Assembly (NCBI RefSeq): GCF_001687325.1
Contig: NZ_LZRD01000015.1
Coordinates: forward strand, 1-64,000
Reading direction: 5' to 3'
Source of the DNA: Streptomyces sp. PTY087I2
GTDB taxonomy: Bacteria > Actinomycetota > Actinomycetes > Streptomycetales > Streptomycetaceae
DNA: 64,000 bases
The position numbers and the translations under genes were made by a program. The notes under the pieces were generated by a model. That model did not search any database. It saw only the letters and a list, made by a program, of their open reading frames with translations, and was not told the DNA's origin. Of the stretch, positions 17,341 to 26,096 are shown piece by piece; the first letter of the stretch is position 1, and the number at the start of each line of letters is the position of its first letter.

Positions 17341-17409
17341 CGTCGTATTAATGCATAAAAAGTGCATAGTCGGGCAATCTTCCTTCTCCGGATCAATCGA
17401 CAGGTGTAG

Positions 17410-18648
17410 ATGGCCGACATGCCGCAGAAAAGTGATGAGCCCGATGTCAGTGTGATCATCGGGGTGTATGAAGCGATGCCCTACCTGGTCCGCTGCCTGG
17501 AGTCCGTGGAGGCGCAGACCATCGGCGCGGGACGGATGGAGATCGTCGCGGTCGACGACGGCTCCACGGACGGCAGCGGGGAGTATCTGAAGGAGTTCGC
17601 CGCCCGCACCGCCATCCCCATGAGAGTCGTCCACCAGGCGAACTCCGGCGGCCCGAGCGGCCCTCGTAACGTCGGTCTGGGCATGGCCCGCGGACGGTAC
17701 GTCTTCTTCCTGGACGCCGACGACTACTTCGGCGAGGAGGCCCTGGAGCGGCTGGTCGCCATGGGGGACCGGGCCGGCACGGACGTCGTCCTCGGCAAGA
17801 TCGTGGGCGTCAACCGGGGCGCGGCGAAGTCGATGTGGAAGGAGACGGTCGAGCGGGCCGACCTCTTCGACTCCAACATCAAGTTCACGCTCAGCGCCCA
17901 GAAGCTGTTCCGGCGCGACCTCCTCGTACGGCTCGGCATGTCCTTCGACGAGAAACTGCGGACCGGCGAGGACGCCCTGTTCACCATGGAGGCCTACCTC
18001 CGCGGCAACGGCGTCTCCGTGGTCGCCGACTACACCTGCTACTACCTGGTGGGCCGCGAGGACCGCAATCAGATGACGAAGAAGGGCGACTACACGCGCC
18101 GCTTCGACTCGGCCCGGGCGCTCATGGGGCTCATCGCCGACCTCGTGCCCGCCGGACCCCGGCGCGACGCGCTGATGGTGCGCCCCTTCGCCATCACCCT
18201 GCTGCCGCAGTTCGGCCCCGGACTGCTGAAGCAGAAGGAGGCCGTCCGCGCGCGGAAGATGGCGCTCGCCGCCCCGCTCGTGGAGTCCTACTGGACCCCC
18301 GGCCTCGCCCGCCGGGTCAAGGTGAACGAACGGCTCCGGCTGATGTACATCGCCGAGAACCGGCTCGACCTCCTGCTCGACCTCCTGCGCTTCATGAAGG
18401 CCGGCAAAGAGCCCGCAAAGGTCCACCGGGGGAATCCGCCCACGCTCCACCTGGCGTATCCGCACTTCGGGGAGCGCAAGCCGATCCCCGACTCCGCCTA
18501 CGAGGTGACCGTGACGGAATGGGTCGGCGGCCACCGCGTCGACCCCTCACCGCCGAAGCCCTACGTCTCGTTCGCCCGCCGGGTCGTCCGCAAGGTCCGC
18601 CGGACCGCGCGCTCCGCCTTCCGCACACCCCGGGCGCACCGCGTCTGA
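17410..18648 (+). CDS. Glycosyltransferase family 2 (GT-A)
   Basis: 412 residues. GT-A signatures in order: VSVIIGVYEAMPYLVRCL, IVAVDDGSTDGS, HQANSGGPSGPRN, FFLDADDYFGEEAL (a canonical DADD metal site) and LRTGEDALFTMEAY. The C-terminal third is basic and ends Arg-rich. It is a paralogue of the GT2 at 7078-8751, sharing motif order and the NSGGP loop, but with the ordinary acidic metal motif. It lies between two CDP-polyol phosphotransferases, so decoration or linkage-unit synthesis for wall teichoic acid is the likely job. ATG 17410 has a weak GTGTAG-type upstream site; no better start is seen. Confidence 0.85.
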   Translation: MADMPQKSDEPDVSVIIGVYEAMPYLVRCLESVEAQTIGAGRMEIVAVDDGSTDGSGEYLKEFAARTAIPMRVVHQANSGGPSGPRNVGLGMARGRYVFFLDADDYFGEEALERLVAMGDRAGTDVVLGKIVGVNRGAAKSMWKETVERADLFDSNIKFTLSAQKLFRRDLLVRLGMSFDEKLRTGEDALFTMEAYLRGNGVSVVADYTCYYLVGREDRNQMTKKGDYTRRFDSARALMGLIADLVPAGPRRDALMVRPFAITLLPQFGPGLLKQKEAVRARKMALAAPLVESYWTPGLARRVKVNERLRLMYIAENRLDLLLDLLRFMKAGKEPAKVHRGNPPTLHLAYPHFGERKPIPDSAYEVTVTEWVGGHRVDPSPPKPYVSFARRVVRKVRRTARSAFRTPRAHRV

Positions 18649-18833
18649 GACCACTCCACACGGCCCTTGCCCCCGCCCCGGTGACGCACCGGACGCGGGG
18701 GCCGAGGCCGTGACCTTGTGATTGGCGTCACGCCGTACTGTTGGGCAACCATGAGACCGTTGTATCCGTCTCATTTACGCCCCGGTTCCCTGGGGTTCAC
18801 CATCAGCATGTCCCCCCGGAAAGGCACTCTCCC

Positions 18834-21602
18834 GTGGCGCCCCTCGACGCGATCCCCGAAGAGCTCAGTCGGCTCATGAAGTACTTCCCCGAGACCCCGG
18901 TCGAGGATCGCCCCGCCTTCCATCGCGCGGCCGAGAGCTTCCTGTCCCAGGCCGCGCCCAAGCTGGTGCGCCAGTTCTCGCCGATGGCCCGCGTCAAGTG
19001 GCACCTGGCCGCCAGCGGCCGCGGGGACGAACTGCGCGAACTCCTCCATTACGAACGGGAGAACCCGGGCGCCTTCTCCGTACGGGGGCTGACACGCGCC
19101 CGCATCGAACTGCCGGGCGTGGAGAGCGACTCGCTGCCCCCCTCGGTGCGCAACTTCACCCGCAGCGAGCTGCCGGTGCACAGCAAGCTCCTGAAGCTCG
19201 CCTGGCGGGACGGCAAGCTCGTCGTGGGCGGCTACGCCTACATCCCCAACGCTCCCTCCGCGACGGGCAAGCGCTCTCTGCGCGTCGCCGCCCTGCGGCG
19301 CCTGGGCAGCCGGAGCACCCTGCCGCTGCGTCTGCGTACGGTCCGGGAGCCGCGCGCCACCGCCGCCGCCAAGGGAGCGCTGCACAACTACGACTGGTCG
19401 GGCTTCGAGCTGGCCATCGACCCGAGCCGGCTGCGGGTACAGGGCAAATGGCAGCCGGCCACCTGGCGGCTCGGCATCGGCATCCCCCGCCCCGGCGGCA
19501 TGTCCATCGGCAGCGTCACCAAGAACAGCGCCGGCGCCGCCGGACACAGCCTGACCCGCTTCCTCGACGACGGCGTACGCCTCGTCGCGGGCTTCCACCG
19601 CAACCGCTTGAGAGTCACGGTCGACGTGGTGCCCGCCGAGGTCGTCGGCCACGAGTCCGACGGCGAGAACCTCACCGTCACGCTGCGGTCCCGCGTCACC
19701 GCCCCCGCGGGCAAGTACCCCACCGGGCTCCGGATCTCGCACGCCTCCAGCGACTTCGCCCACGAGCTGCCGCTCCAGCAGAACGGGACCGGCGCCGACG
19801 GCTGGCTCCGGCACACCGCCCGGCTGGCCTTCGCCGACATCCCCGTGGACCGGATCGTGCCCGGCCACTCCGTGAAGTACCACGTCGAGATCCTGTTCGC
19901 CGACGGAACCACCCGCCGGGCCACCATGGGCCAGAAGCTCGAAACCGGCGTGCACCCGCTGCCCGAGGGCCGGGAGTTCGCCGTGGTGACCGACGGCGTC
20001 GGCAACTTCACCCCGCAGATCCGCGTCAACATGCCGCTCGTCGACGAGGTCCGCTGGAGCGACGACGGCGAACTGGTGCTCAGCGGTGTGTACACCGGGT
20101 CCGCTGACGGGATGAAGATGGTCCTGCGCCACACCACCCGCCACGAGGACCGCCCACTGCCGGTCGAGTTCGCGGACGGACGCTTCACCGCCCGGCTCAC
20201 CCCGGACCGCATGCCCTCCTACGATGGACCGCTCCCGCTCCGCCAGGGACGCTGGCTGCCCCGGCTCCGCGCCACCGACGAGTGGGACCACACCCGCGAC
20301 ATCCCGGTCCGCATCCGGCCCGACCTGGTCGACACCCTGCCGGTCGTCCACCGGGGAGCGAACCGCGTGTACCGGGTGGAACGCCTGGACTACGACCGGA
20401 TCTTCGTCGACTCGGGCCCCGTCCTCGCCCCCGAGCTGCGCTCCGCCTACCACCAGCGCCAGATGAGCGAGGTGACCACCCCGGAGCTGCGCAAGCGGCC
20501 GCTGTGGAACGCCGTGCTCTACAACAGCTTCGGCGGCAAGCAGTTCTCCGACTCGCCCCGCGCGATCTACGAGGAGCTGGTGCGCCGGGACTCGGACCTG
20601 GAGCACATCGTCATGGTCCGGGACGACCAGGTCATCCTGCCGCCCGGCGTCCGGGGCGTGGAGTGGGGCAGCGCCGAGTGGTACGAGGCACTCGCCCGCA
20701 GCCGTTACGTCATCACCAACGGCGGCATCAAGGACTGGTTCGTCCGCCGCGAGGACCAGGTCGTCGTCCAGACCTGGCACGGCACCCCGCTCAAGCGCAT
20801 CGGCGCCGACCTGCTGGGCACGCCGAAGGCGAACCTCGCCTACATCGCGAGCCTTCCCCAGCGCTCGCGCCAGTACAACCTCTTCATCACGCCCAACGGC
20901 TTCTCCACCCCGATCATGACCAACGCCTTCCGCCTCCAGTGCGAGGTCCTGGAGGCGGGCTACCCGCGCAACGACGTCTTCCACGCCCCCGACCGCGTCA
21001 AGCGCGCCGCGGCCGTACGCGAGAAGCTCGGCATCCCCGCGGACAAGAAGGTCATCCTGTACGCCCCCACCTGGCGCGACGACCAGCGCTACGGCGGACG
21101 CCGCTTCAAGCTGGACAACCGGATCGACGTCGAGGCCGCCCAGCGCGAGCTCGGCGAGGACCACGTGCTGCTCTACCGCAAGCACCACAAGGTCCTCGAC
21201 TCCATCCCCGGCGCCGGACAGGGCTTCGTCTACGACGTCACGTACTACCCGGACATCGCCGACCTCTACCTGATCGCCGACGTGATGATCACGGACTACT
21301 CCTCGGTGCTGTTCGACTTCGCGCACTCCGGGCGTCCGATGCTCTTCTTCACGTACGACCTGGAGCACTACCGCGACACCCTGCGCGGCTTCTACTTCGA
21401 CTTCACCTCCCGCGCCCCCGGCCCGCTGATCAAGACCTCCGAGGACCTGGTCTCCGCGATCCGGAACATCGACGCGGTCAGCGAGGAGTACAAGGAGAAG
21501 TACGCCCAGTTCCGGGTCGACTTCTGCGAGCCCTCCGACGGCCGCGCCGCCGCCCGGGTCGTCGACCGGATGCTCGCCGTCAACGACGAGCTGCGGGGCT
21601 GA
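18834..21602 (+). CDS. CDP-glycerol/CDP-ribitol glycerophosphotransferase, wall teichoic acid polymerase
   Basis: 922 residues from GTG 18834, which has GGAAAGG 9 nt upstream; a TTG at 18741 would add 31 residues but lacks a site. The C-terminal ~400 residues are a clear TagF/TarL catalytic domain: ARSRYVITNGGIKDWFV, QTWHGTPLKRIG (His649), GYPRNDVF, APTWRDDQ, LYRKHHKV, and DVMITDYSSVLFDFAHSGRPMLFF. The N-terminal ~500 residues look like repeated beta-strand-rich units (LRWRD/VRWSDDGELVLSG-like), as seen in long actinobacterial members. It is expected to act at the cytoplasmic membrane face, polymerising polyol phosphate. It is the last gene of the cluster that opens with CDP-ribitol synthase. 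Confidence 0.88.
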   Translation: MAPLDAIPEELSRLMKYFPETPVEDRPAFHRAAESFLSQAAPKLVRQFSPMARVKWHLAASGRGDELRELLHYERENPGAFSVRGLTRARIELPGVESDSLPPSVRNFTRSELPVHSKLLKLAWRDGKLVVGGYAYIPNAPSATGKRSLRVAALRRLGSRSTLPLRLRTVREPRATAAAKGALHNYDWSGFELAIDPSRLRVQGKWQPATWRLGIGIPRPGGMSIGSVTKNSAGAAGHSLTRFLDDGVRLVAGFHRNRLRVTVDVVPAEVVGHESDGENLTVTLRSRVTAPAGKYPTGLRISHASSDFAHELPLQQNGTGADGWLRHTARLAFADIPVDRIVPGHSVKYHVEILFADGTTRRATMGQKLETGVHPLPEGREFAVVTDGVGNFTPQIRVNMPLVDEVRWSDDGELVLSGVYTGSADGMKMVLRHTTRHEDRPLPVEFADGRFTARLTPDRMPSYDGPLPLRQGRWLPRLRATDEWDHTRDIPVRIRPDLVDTLPVVHRGANRVYRVERLDYDRIFVDSGPVLAPELRSAYHQRQMSEVTTPELRKRPLWNAVLYNSFGGKQFSDSPRAIYEELVRRDSDLEHIVMVRDDQVILPPGVRGVEWGSAEWYEALARSRYVITNGGIKDWFVRREDQVVVQTWHGTPLKRIGADLLGTPKANLAYIASLPQRSRQYNLFITPNGFSTPIMTNAFRLQCEVLEAGYPRNDVFHAPDRVKRAAAVREKLGIPADKKVILYAPTWRDDQRYGGRRFKLDNRIDVEAAQRELGEDHVLLYRKHHKVLDSIPGAGQGFVYDVTYYPDIADLYLIADVMITDYSSVLFDFAHSGRPMLFFTYDLEHYRDTLRGFYFDFTSRAPGPLIKTSEDLVSAIRNIDAVSEEYKEKYAQFRVDFCEPSDGRAAARVVDRMLAVNDELRG

Positions 21603-21798
21603 GCCCACCGGCCGCCCCGGCCGCCCGCCCGCACCCCGCCCACGGGACGTCCCCGGCACCTCGCCGGACGTCCACCGGGCGGAACGGGCAGGCGGCGGAG
21701 GCGGCCGCTCGCGTACTGTGACGTGCCGGGGGCGGCACCGGCCGACAGGCTCCAGACGCCCCCATCGGACACCGGGGCGATCCAGAGCGAGGAAGCAC

Positions 21799-22953
21799 GT
21801 GGCAGAGCAGAGGCCGTCGCACCGCGAGACGGCGGTGACCGGCGCCCGCAGAGTCGTCGTCAAGGTCGGCTCCTCCTCGCTCACCACGGCCTCCGGCGGC
21901 CTCGACGCCGACCGGGTCGACGCCCTCGTCGACGTCCTGGCCAAGGTCAGGGACGGCGGCGAACGCGAGGTCGTCCTCGTCTCCAGCGGAGCCATCGCCG
22001 CCGGACTCGCCCCCCTCGGCCTCGTCCGCCGGCCCAAGGACCTGGCCCGCCAGCAGGCCGCCGCCAGCGTCGGACAGGGCCTCCTCGTGGCCCGCTACAC
22101 CGCTTCGTTCGCGCGTTACGGCGTCCGCGTCGGACAGGTGCTCCTCACCGCCGACGACACCAGCCGCCGCGGCCACTACCGCAACGCCTACAGCACCCTG
22201 GACAAGCTCCTGGAGATGGGCGCCGTCCCCGTCGTCAACGAGAACGACACCGTGGCCACCGACGAGATCCGCTTCGGCGACAACGACCGGCTCGCCGCCC
22301 TCGTCGCCCACCTCGTCCACGCCGACCTCCTCGTCCTGCTCTCCGACGTCGACGGCCTCTACGACGGACCGCCCGGCACCCCCGGCGCCTCCCGGATCGC
22401 CGAGGTCACCGGCCCCGGCGACCTCGCGGGCGTCACCATCGGCAGCGCGGGCAAGGCGGGCGTGGGCACCGGCGGCATGGTCACCAAGGTCGAGGCCGCC
22501 AACATCGCCACCGCCGCAGGCGTCCCCGTCGTCCTCACCTCCGCCAGCCGCGCCGCCGACGCCCTCGCGGGCCGCGACACCGGCACGTACTTCCACCGCA
22601 CCGGCCGCCGCTCCGCCGACCGGCTCCTCTGGCTCGCCCACGCCTCCACCCCGCAGGGCGGGCTCACCCTCGACGACGGCGCCGTCCGGGCCGTCGTGGA
22701 ACGGCGCACCTCGCTGCTGCCCGCCGGAATCTCCGCCGTCGAGGGCGAGTTCAGCGCCGGCGACCCGGTCGAACTCCGCGATCCCCACGGCACCCCGATC
22801 GCCCGCGGCCTCGTCAACTTCGACGCCAAGGAGATCCCCCAGCTGCTCGGCCGCTCCACCCGGGACCTCGCCCGTGAACTGGGCCCCGCCTACGAGCGCG
22901 AGGTCGTACACAGGGACGATCTGGTCATTCTCACGCCGCGCCTCACCCCCTGA
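21799..22953 (+). CDS. proB: Glutamate 5-kinase
   Basis: First enzyme of proline synthesis, phosphorylating glutamate. It has 384 residues: an amino-acid kinase domain (VVVKVGSSSLTT, VLVSSGAIAAGL, VVNENDTVATDEIRFGDND, VGTGGMVTKVEAA) and a C-terminal PUA domain from about residue 290, typical of proline-inhibited enzymes. GTG 21799 follows GCGAGGAAG at good spacing; GTG near 21835 is a shorter alternative. proA lies 720 bp downstream with one small gene between. Confidence 0.95.
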   Translation: MAEQRPSHRETAVTGARRVVVKVGSSSLTTASGGLDADRVDALVDVLAKVRDGGEREVVLVSSGAIAAGLAPLGLVRRPKDLARQQAAASVGQGLLVARYTASFARYGVRVGQVLLTADDTSRRGHYRNAYSTLDKLLEMGAVPVVNENDTVATDEIRFGDNDRLAALVAHLVHADLLVLLSDVDGLYDGPPGTPGASRIAEVTGPGDLAGVTIGSAGKAGVGTGGMVTKVEAANIATAAGVPVVLTSASRAADALAGRDTGTYFHRTGRRSADRLLWLAHASTPQGGLTLDDGAVRAVVERRTSLLPAGISAVEGEFSAGDPVELRDPHGTPIARGLVNFDAKEIPQLLGRSTRDLARELGPAYEREVVHRDDLVILTPRLTP

Positions 22954-23080
22954 AACGGCTGAAAGTCCGGCTCTTCGGCGGGGACCTTCACCAAAACCAC
23001 CCCACGCCCGGCTGTGGACTGGTCCACTTTGTAGTGGGGAAACAGGGGACCGCACAGCAACACACCACAGGAGGCCGCCG

Positions 23081-23572
23081 GTGAGACGAGCGCGCCCGGG
23101 GGCGCCGCCCCGAGGCACGGCCAGCCGCGCCCTGACGAGTGTCGGAGCGGGGGCGGATTTCGACCGGAATCCCCTGCCGTCGGACACCGCCGAACGGGAG
23201 CCGGTCACGACGGCGAAGGAGGAGTCCCCGCAGTCGAGACTCTGGCACATCACCCTCAGCGTGTCGGGCGCCGAGACTCCGCTGGCGGAGGTCAGACGCG
23301 GCCTGGAACAGCTCGCGCACGACCACCCCTTCCTGCTGACCAGCCGCTACGCGGGCGACCACGCGGAGATCCGCTACTGGGAAGAGGCCCGCGACCTGCA
23401 CGACGCGGCCGCCGTCGCGCTGCGGCTGTGGGGCGAGCACCGCTCCAGCGCCCGGCTCCCGCCCTGGGAGATCGTCGGCCTCGAAGTCATCGACCGCGAG
23501 ACCTACCATCTGCGGGTCGCCGAGGGCTACGGGCCGCCGCCCGCCTCCCCCGTGGGCGTCCACCCCTACTGA
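23081..23572 (+). CDS. Small conserved-looking protein of unknown function between proB and proA
   Basis: 163 residues from GTG 23081, preceded by a strong AGGAGG 6 nt upstream. The first ~50 residues are Arg/Ala/Pro-rich and disordered-looking. Residues ~55-155 form a compact alpha/beta-like domain (SRLWHITLSVSG, LAHDHPFLLTSRYAGDHAEIRYWEEA, PPWEIVGLEVIDRETYHLRVAEGYG). No signal peptide, membrane segment or known motif is seen. Its place between two proline genes suggests co-expression but not a role. The tail (PPPASPVGVHPY) is short and polar. Confidence 0.75.
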   Translation: MRRARPGAPPRGTASRALTSVGAGADFDRNPLPSDTAEREPVTTAKEESPQSRLWHITLSVSGAETPLAEVRRGLEQLAHDHPFLLTSRYAGDHAEIRYWEEARDLHDAAAVALRLWGEHRSSARLPPWEIVGLEVIDRETYHLRVAEGYGPPPASPVGVHPY

Positions 23573-23645
23573 CGTCCCGCCCGGAGGTCCCGGGGGAGGC
23601 GTCCGGCCCGCGGTCGACCGTCTCGCATCACGGGATACGTGACGG

Positions 23646-23678
23646 ATGCCCGCAGAGCGCGCATTACTCTGCGGGCAT
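23646..23678. promoter_or_regulatory. Perfect palindrome over the proA start codon
   Basis: Arms ATGCCCGCAGAG (23646-23657) and CTCTGCGGGCAT (23667-23678) match perfectly around a 9-nt spacer. The right arm runs into the ATG of proA, and ATTACT (23663-23668), a possible -10 for a leaderless transcript, sits inside it. It could be a repressor operator or, in RNA, a hairpin hiding the start. Confidence 0.6.
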
Positions 23679-24960
23679 GACCACGCTCTCGCCCTACGAC
23701 AACCTCTCCCCGGTCACGCAGGCCGCCTACCGGGCCCGCGCCGCCGCCGCCGACATCGCGCCCCTGCCGCGCGCGGCCAAGGACGACGCGCTGCTGGCCA
23801 TCGCCGACGCCCTGGAAGTGCGGACCGCCGAGATCGTCGAGGCCAACGCGGAGGACGTCGAGCGCGCCCGCGAGGCCGGGACGAGCGAAGGCATCATCGA
23901 CCGCCTCACCCTCACCCCGGACCGCATCCGCGCCATCGCCGCCGACGTACGGGACGTCGCGGCCCTCCCCGACCCGGTCGGCGAAGTGGTGCGCGGCTCG
24001 ACCCTGCCCAACGGCATCGACCTCCGCCAGGTCCGGGTCCCCCTCGGCGTGGTCGGCATCATCTACGAGGCCCGGCCCAACGTCACCGTCGACGCCGCCG
24101 CCCTCTGCCTGAAGTCCGGCAACGCGGTCCTGCTGCGCGGCTCCTCCTCCGCCTACGCCTCCAACACCGCGCTCGTCCGCGTCCTGCGCGACGCCGTCGG
24201 CGGCTCCGGCCTCCCCGCCGACGCGGTGCAGCTCGTCCCCGGCGAGAGCCGTGACTCCGTGACGGAGCTGATGCGGGCCCGCGGCCTCGTCGACGTCCTC
24301 ATCCCGCGCGGCGGCGCCTCGCTGATCCGCACGGTCGTCGAGCAGTCCACGGTCCCCGTCATCGAGACGGGCACCGGCAACTGCCACGTCTACGTCGATG
24401 CGCAGACCGACCTGGCCATGGCCGTCGACATCCTGGTCAACTCCAAGGCCCAGCGCCCCAGCGTCTGCAACGCGGCCGAGACCCTGCTCGTCCACAAGGA
24501 CGTGGCGGACGACTTCCTGCCGCTCGCCCTGGACGCGCTGGCCGAGGCCGGGGTCACCGTCCACGGCGACGAACAGGTCCTGGAGCGCGCCGAGGGCTCC
24601 AAGGCCACCGTGGTCCCGGCGACGACGGAGGACTGGGAGACCGAATACCTCTCCTACGACATCGCCGCGGCGGTCGTCGACTCCCTGGACGCGGCGGTCG
24701 CCCACATCCGGCTCTGGTCCTCCGGCCACACCGAGGCGATCGTCACCACCTCGCAGGCCGCCGCCCGCCGGTTCACCCAATTGGTCGATTCGACCACGGT
24801 CGCCGTGAACGCCTCCACCCGCTTCACGGACGGCGGACAGTTCGGCTTCGGCGCCGAGATCGGCATCTCCACCCAGAAGCTGCACGCCCGAGGCCCGATG
24901 GGCCTGCCCGAGCTGACCTCGACGAAGTACATCGTCACGGGCGACGGCCACACCCGCTAG
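23677..24960 (+). CDS. proA: Gamma-glutamyl phosphate reductase
   Basis: Second enzyme of proline synthesis, reducing glutamyl-5-phosphate with NADPH. It has 427 residues, normal length, of the aldehyde dehydrogenase fold: VPLGVVGIIYEARPNVT, LRGSSSAY, IPRGGASLI, and SVCNAAET with the catalytic Cys264. It ends GLPELTSTKYIVTGDGHTR. ATG 23677 has no Shine-Dalgarno sequence and may be leaderless. The TAG stop (24958-24960) coincides with the left end of a palindromic repeat element, yet the C-terminus looks complete. Confidence 0.95.
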   Translation: MTTLSPYDNLSPVTQAAYRARAAAADIAPLPRAAKDDALLAIADALEVRTAEIVEANAEDVERAREAGTSEGIIDRLTLTPDRIRAIAADVRDVAALPDPVGEVVRGSTLPNGIDLRQVRVPLGVVGIIYEARPNVTVDAAALCLKSGNAVLLRGSSSAYASNTALVRVLRDAVGGSGLPADAVQLVPGESRDSVTELMRARGLVDVLIPRGGASLIRTVVEQSTVPVIETGTGNCHVYVDAQTDLAMAVDILVNSKAQRPSVCNAAETLLVHKDVADDFLPLALDALAEAGVTVHGDEQVLERAEGSKATVVPATTEDWETEYLSYDIAAAVVDSLDAAVAHIRLWSSGHTEAIVTTSQAAARRFTQLVDSTTVAVNASTRFTDGGQFGFGAEIGISTQKLHARGPMGLPELTSTKYIVTGDGHTR

Positions 24961-25112
24961 GGCGTGTCCGGTGGATCAGGACCGGACAGGCCGCGGCGTC
25001 TGGTGCGGTGCATCGCAAGGCGCTGGAACGTCCTCATCGCGGAGCGATTCGGGCGTTTCGGCAACGCGGCCAGGCGTCGCGGACCCGGTCAAGATCCACC
25101 GGACATGCCCTA
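24958..25112. mobile_element. MITE-like palindromic element abutting proA
   Basis: A 155-bp element with 20-bp terminal inverted repeats differing at one base (24958-24977 and 25093-25112). TAG/CTAG occurs at both borders (CTAG at 24957 and 25110), so the target may be CTAG or TA. Similarity continues inwards: the two halves are imperfect reverse complements over about 55 bp each, so the whole unit can fold into one long hairpin. It has no coding capacity. Such units are probably mobilised by a transposase elsewhere in the genome. Confidence 0.7.
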
Positions 25113-25252
25113 GGCCTCGCCGGTCGGCCTCCTCCGCGGGGGAGGGGGCCGACCGCGTGTCCCCTCCGGATCGGTCCGGGGGAGTCCGCATCGATCCGGG
25201 GGAGTTTGCGGGGTCCCTGCCCAAAAGGTCCCGGCCCGGCTACGCTGAAACC

Positions 25253-25834
25253 GTGCCGGACGACGTGGGGGGCAAGCCGTTTCCTGACGGCTGGGAGCCC
25301 GACGACGACCGCGGGGGCGCGGACGAGGACTTCGCCTCCGTGGTGTTCGACGAGGACTTCGTCCGGTCGGCGCCCGTCCATGAACCCACCGCCGTGGAGC
25401 GCCTGCTCGCCGCCGCCGAGGCCCGTGCCGAGGCCGACGCCGCCCGCGCCCGCCGCACCCGCCGCACGGACGACGAATACGGCTACGGCGGCTCCCGGGG
25501 CTACCACGACCCCCAGGACCTCGACTACGACCCGGACGACCGCTTCGGGGACGACGGCGACGGCCCCGGGCCCTACGGCCGCCACGGCGGCTCCCTGCGC
25601 CCCTACCGCAACTCCGCCCGCTGGCACCGGCCGGTCGCCTGGCTGCTCGCCGTGGTGATGGGCGTCGGCATGGTCTCCCTCGCCTTCACCGCGGTCTACC
25701 GGGGCGCGTCGAACAACCGCCAGGACCAGGTGCCGCCGCCCGCCAGCAGCGGCGTCGACAAGCCCGGAGCCGCCCCGTCCGCCTCCGCGGACTACTCCCG
25801 CCCCGTGGCCTCCGCCGAGCCCCGGGTGCCCTGA
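25253..25834 (+). CDS. Single-pass membrane protein with acidic N-terminus, unknown function
   Basis: 193 residues from GTG 25253; TACGCT at 25241-25246 places it 6 nt after a -10-like hexamer, suggesting a leaderless start. Order: acidic N-terminus with DEDFASVVFDEDFVRSA (about residues 24-40), an Ala/Arg/Glu-rich helix, a Tyr/Gly/Asp-rich disordered stretch, one transmembrane helix (about 128-150, PVAWLLAVVMGVGMVSLAF), and a short Pro/Ser-rich exterior tail. The SVVFDEDFV motif recurs as SLVFDESFI in the next gene. From memory, the S. coelicolor counterpart has been linked to spore-wall synthesis; I could not check this. Confidence 0.75.
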   Translation: MPDDVGGKPFPDGWEPDDDRGGADEDFASVVFDEDFVRSAPVHEPTAVERLLAAAEARAEADAARARRTRRTDDEYGYGGSRGYHDPQDLDYDPDDRFGDDGDGPGPYGRHGGSLRPYRNSARWHRPVAWLLAVVMGVGMVSLAFTAVYRGASNNRQDQVPPPASSGVDKPGAAPSASADYSRPVASAEPRVP

Positions 25835-25856
25835 GGCCGAGCCCGGGTGCCCTGAG
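25814..25856 (+). repeat. Tandem duplication across a stop codon
   Basis: A 22-bp unit (25814-25835) ending in the gene's TGA is repeated immediately as 21 bp (25836-25856) with one C missing. The second copy therefore carries a second TGA outside the gene. Confidence 0.8.
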
Positions 25857-26096
25857 GCGGGCGCCGAGCGGGCGGCCCCCGAGGGCTCCGGCTCCTCCCG
25901 TCACCCGTTCGCCGACGGCGGCCCCGGTCGCCTCCGCAGTTCCCGGCGGTCTCCGCGTTTACGCGGACGGCAATCGACCTACCCTGAAGATGTGACCCCT
26001 CGTTCCCAGGGGGGCTTCTCGCTGCCGCACGCCCCGCTCGGCCGAAGCAGACCGTTGCGCACCGAACCGACCGGTGTGGAGATCGGGAGAGAAGTC

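Noticed and set aside
18741..18833. TTG start for the teichoic acid polymerase
   Set aside because: No ribosome binding site; GTG 18834 has GGAAAGG at proper spacing and a more typical N-terminus.
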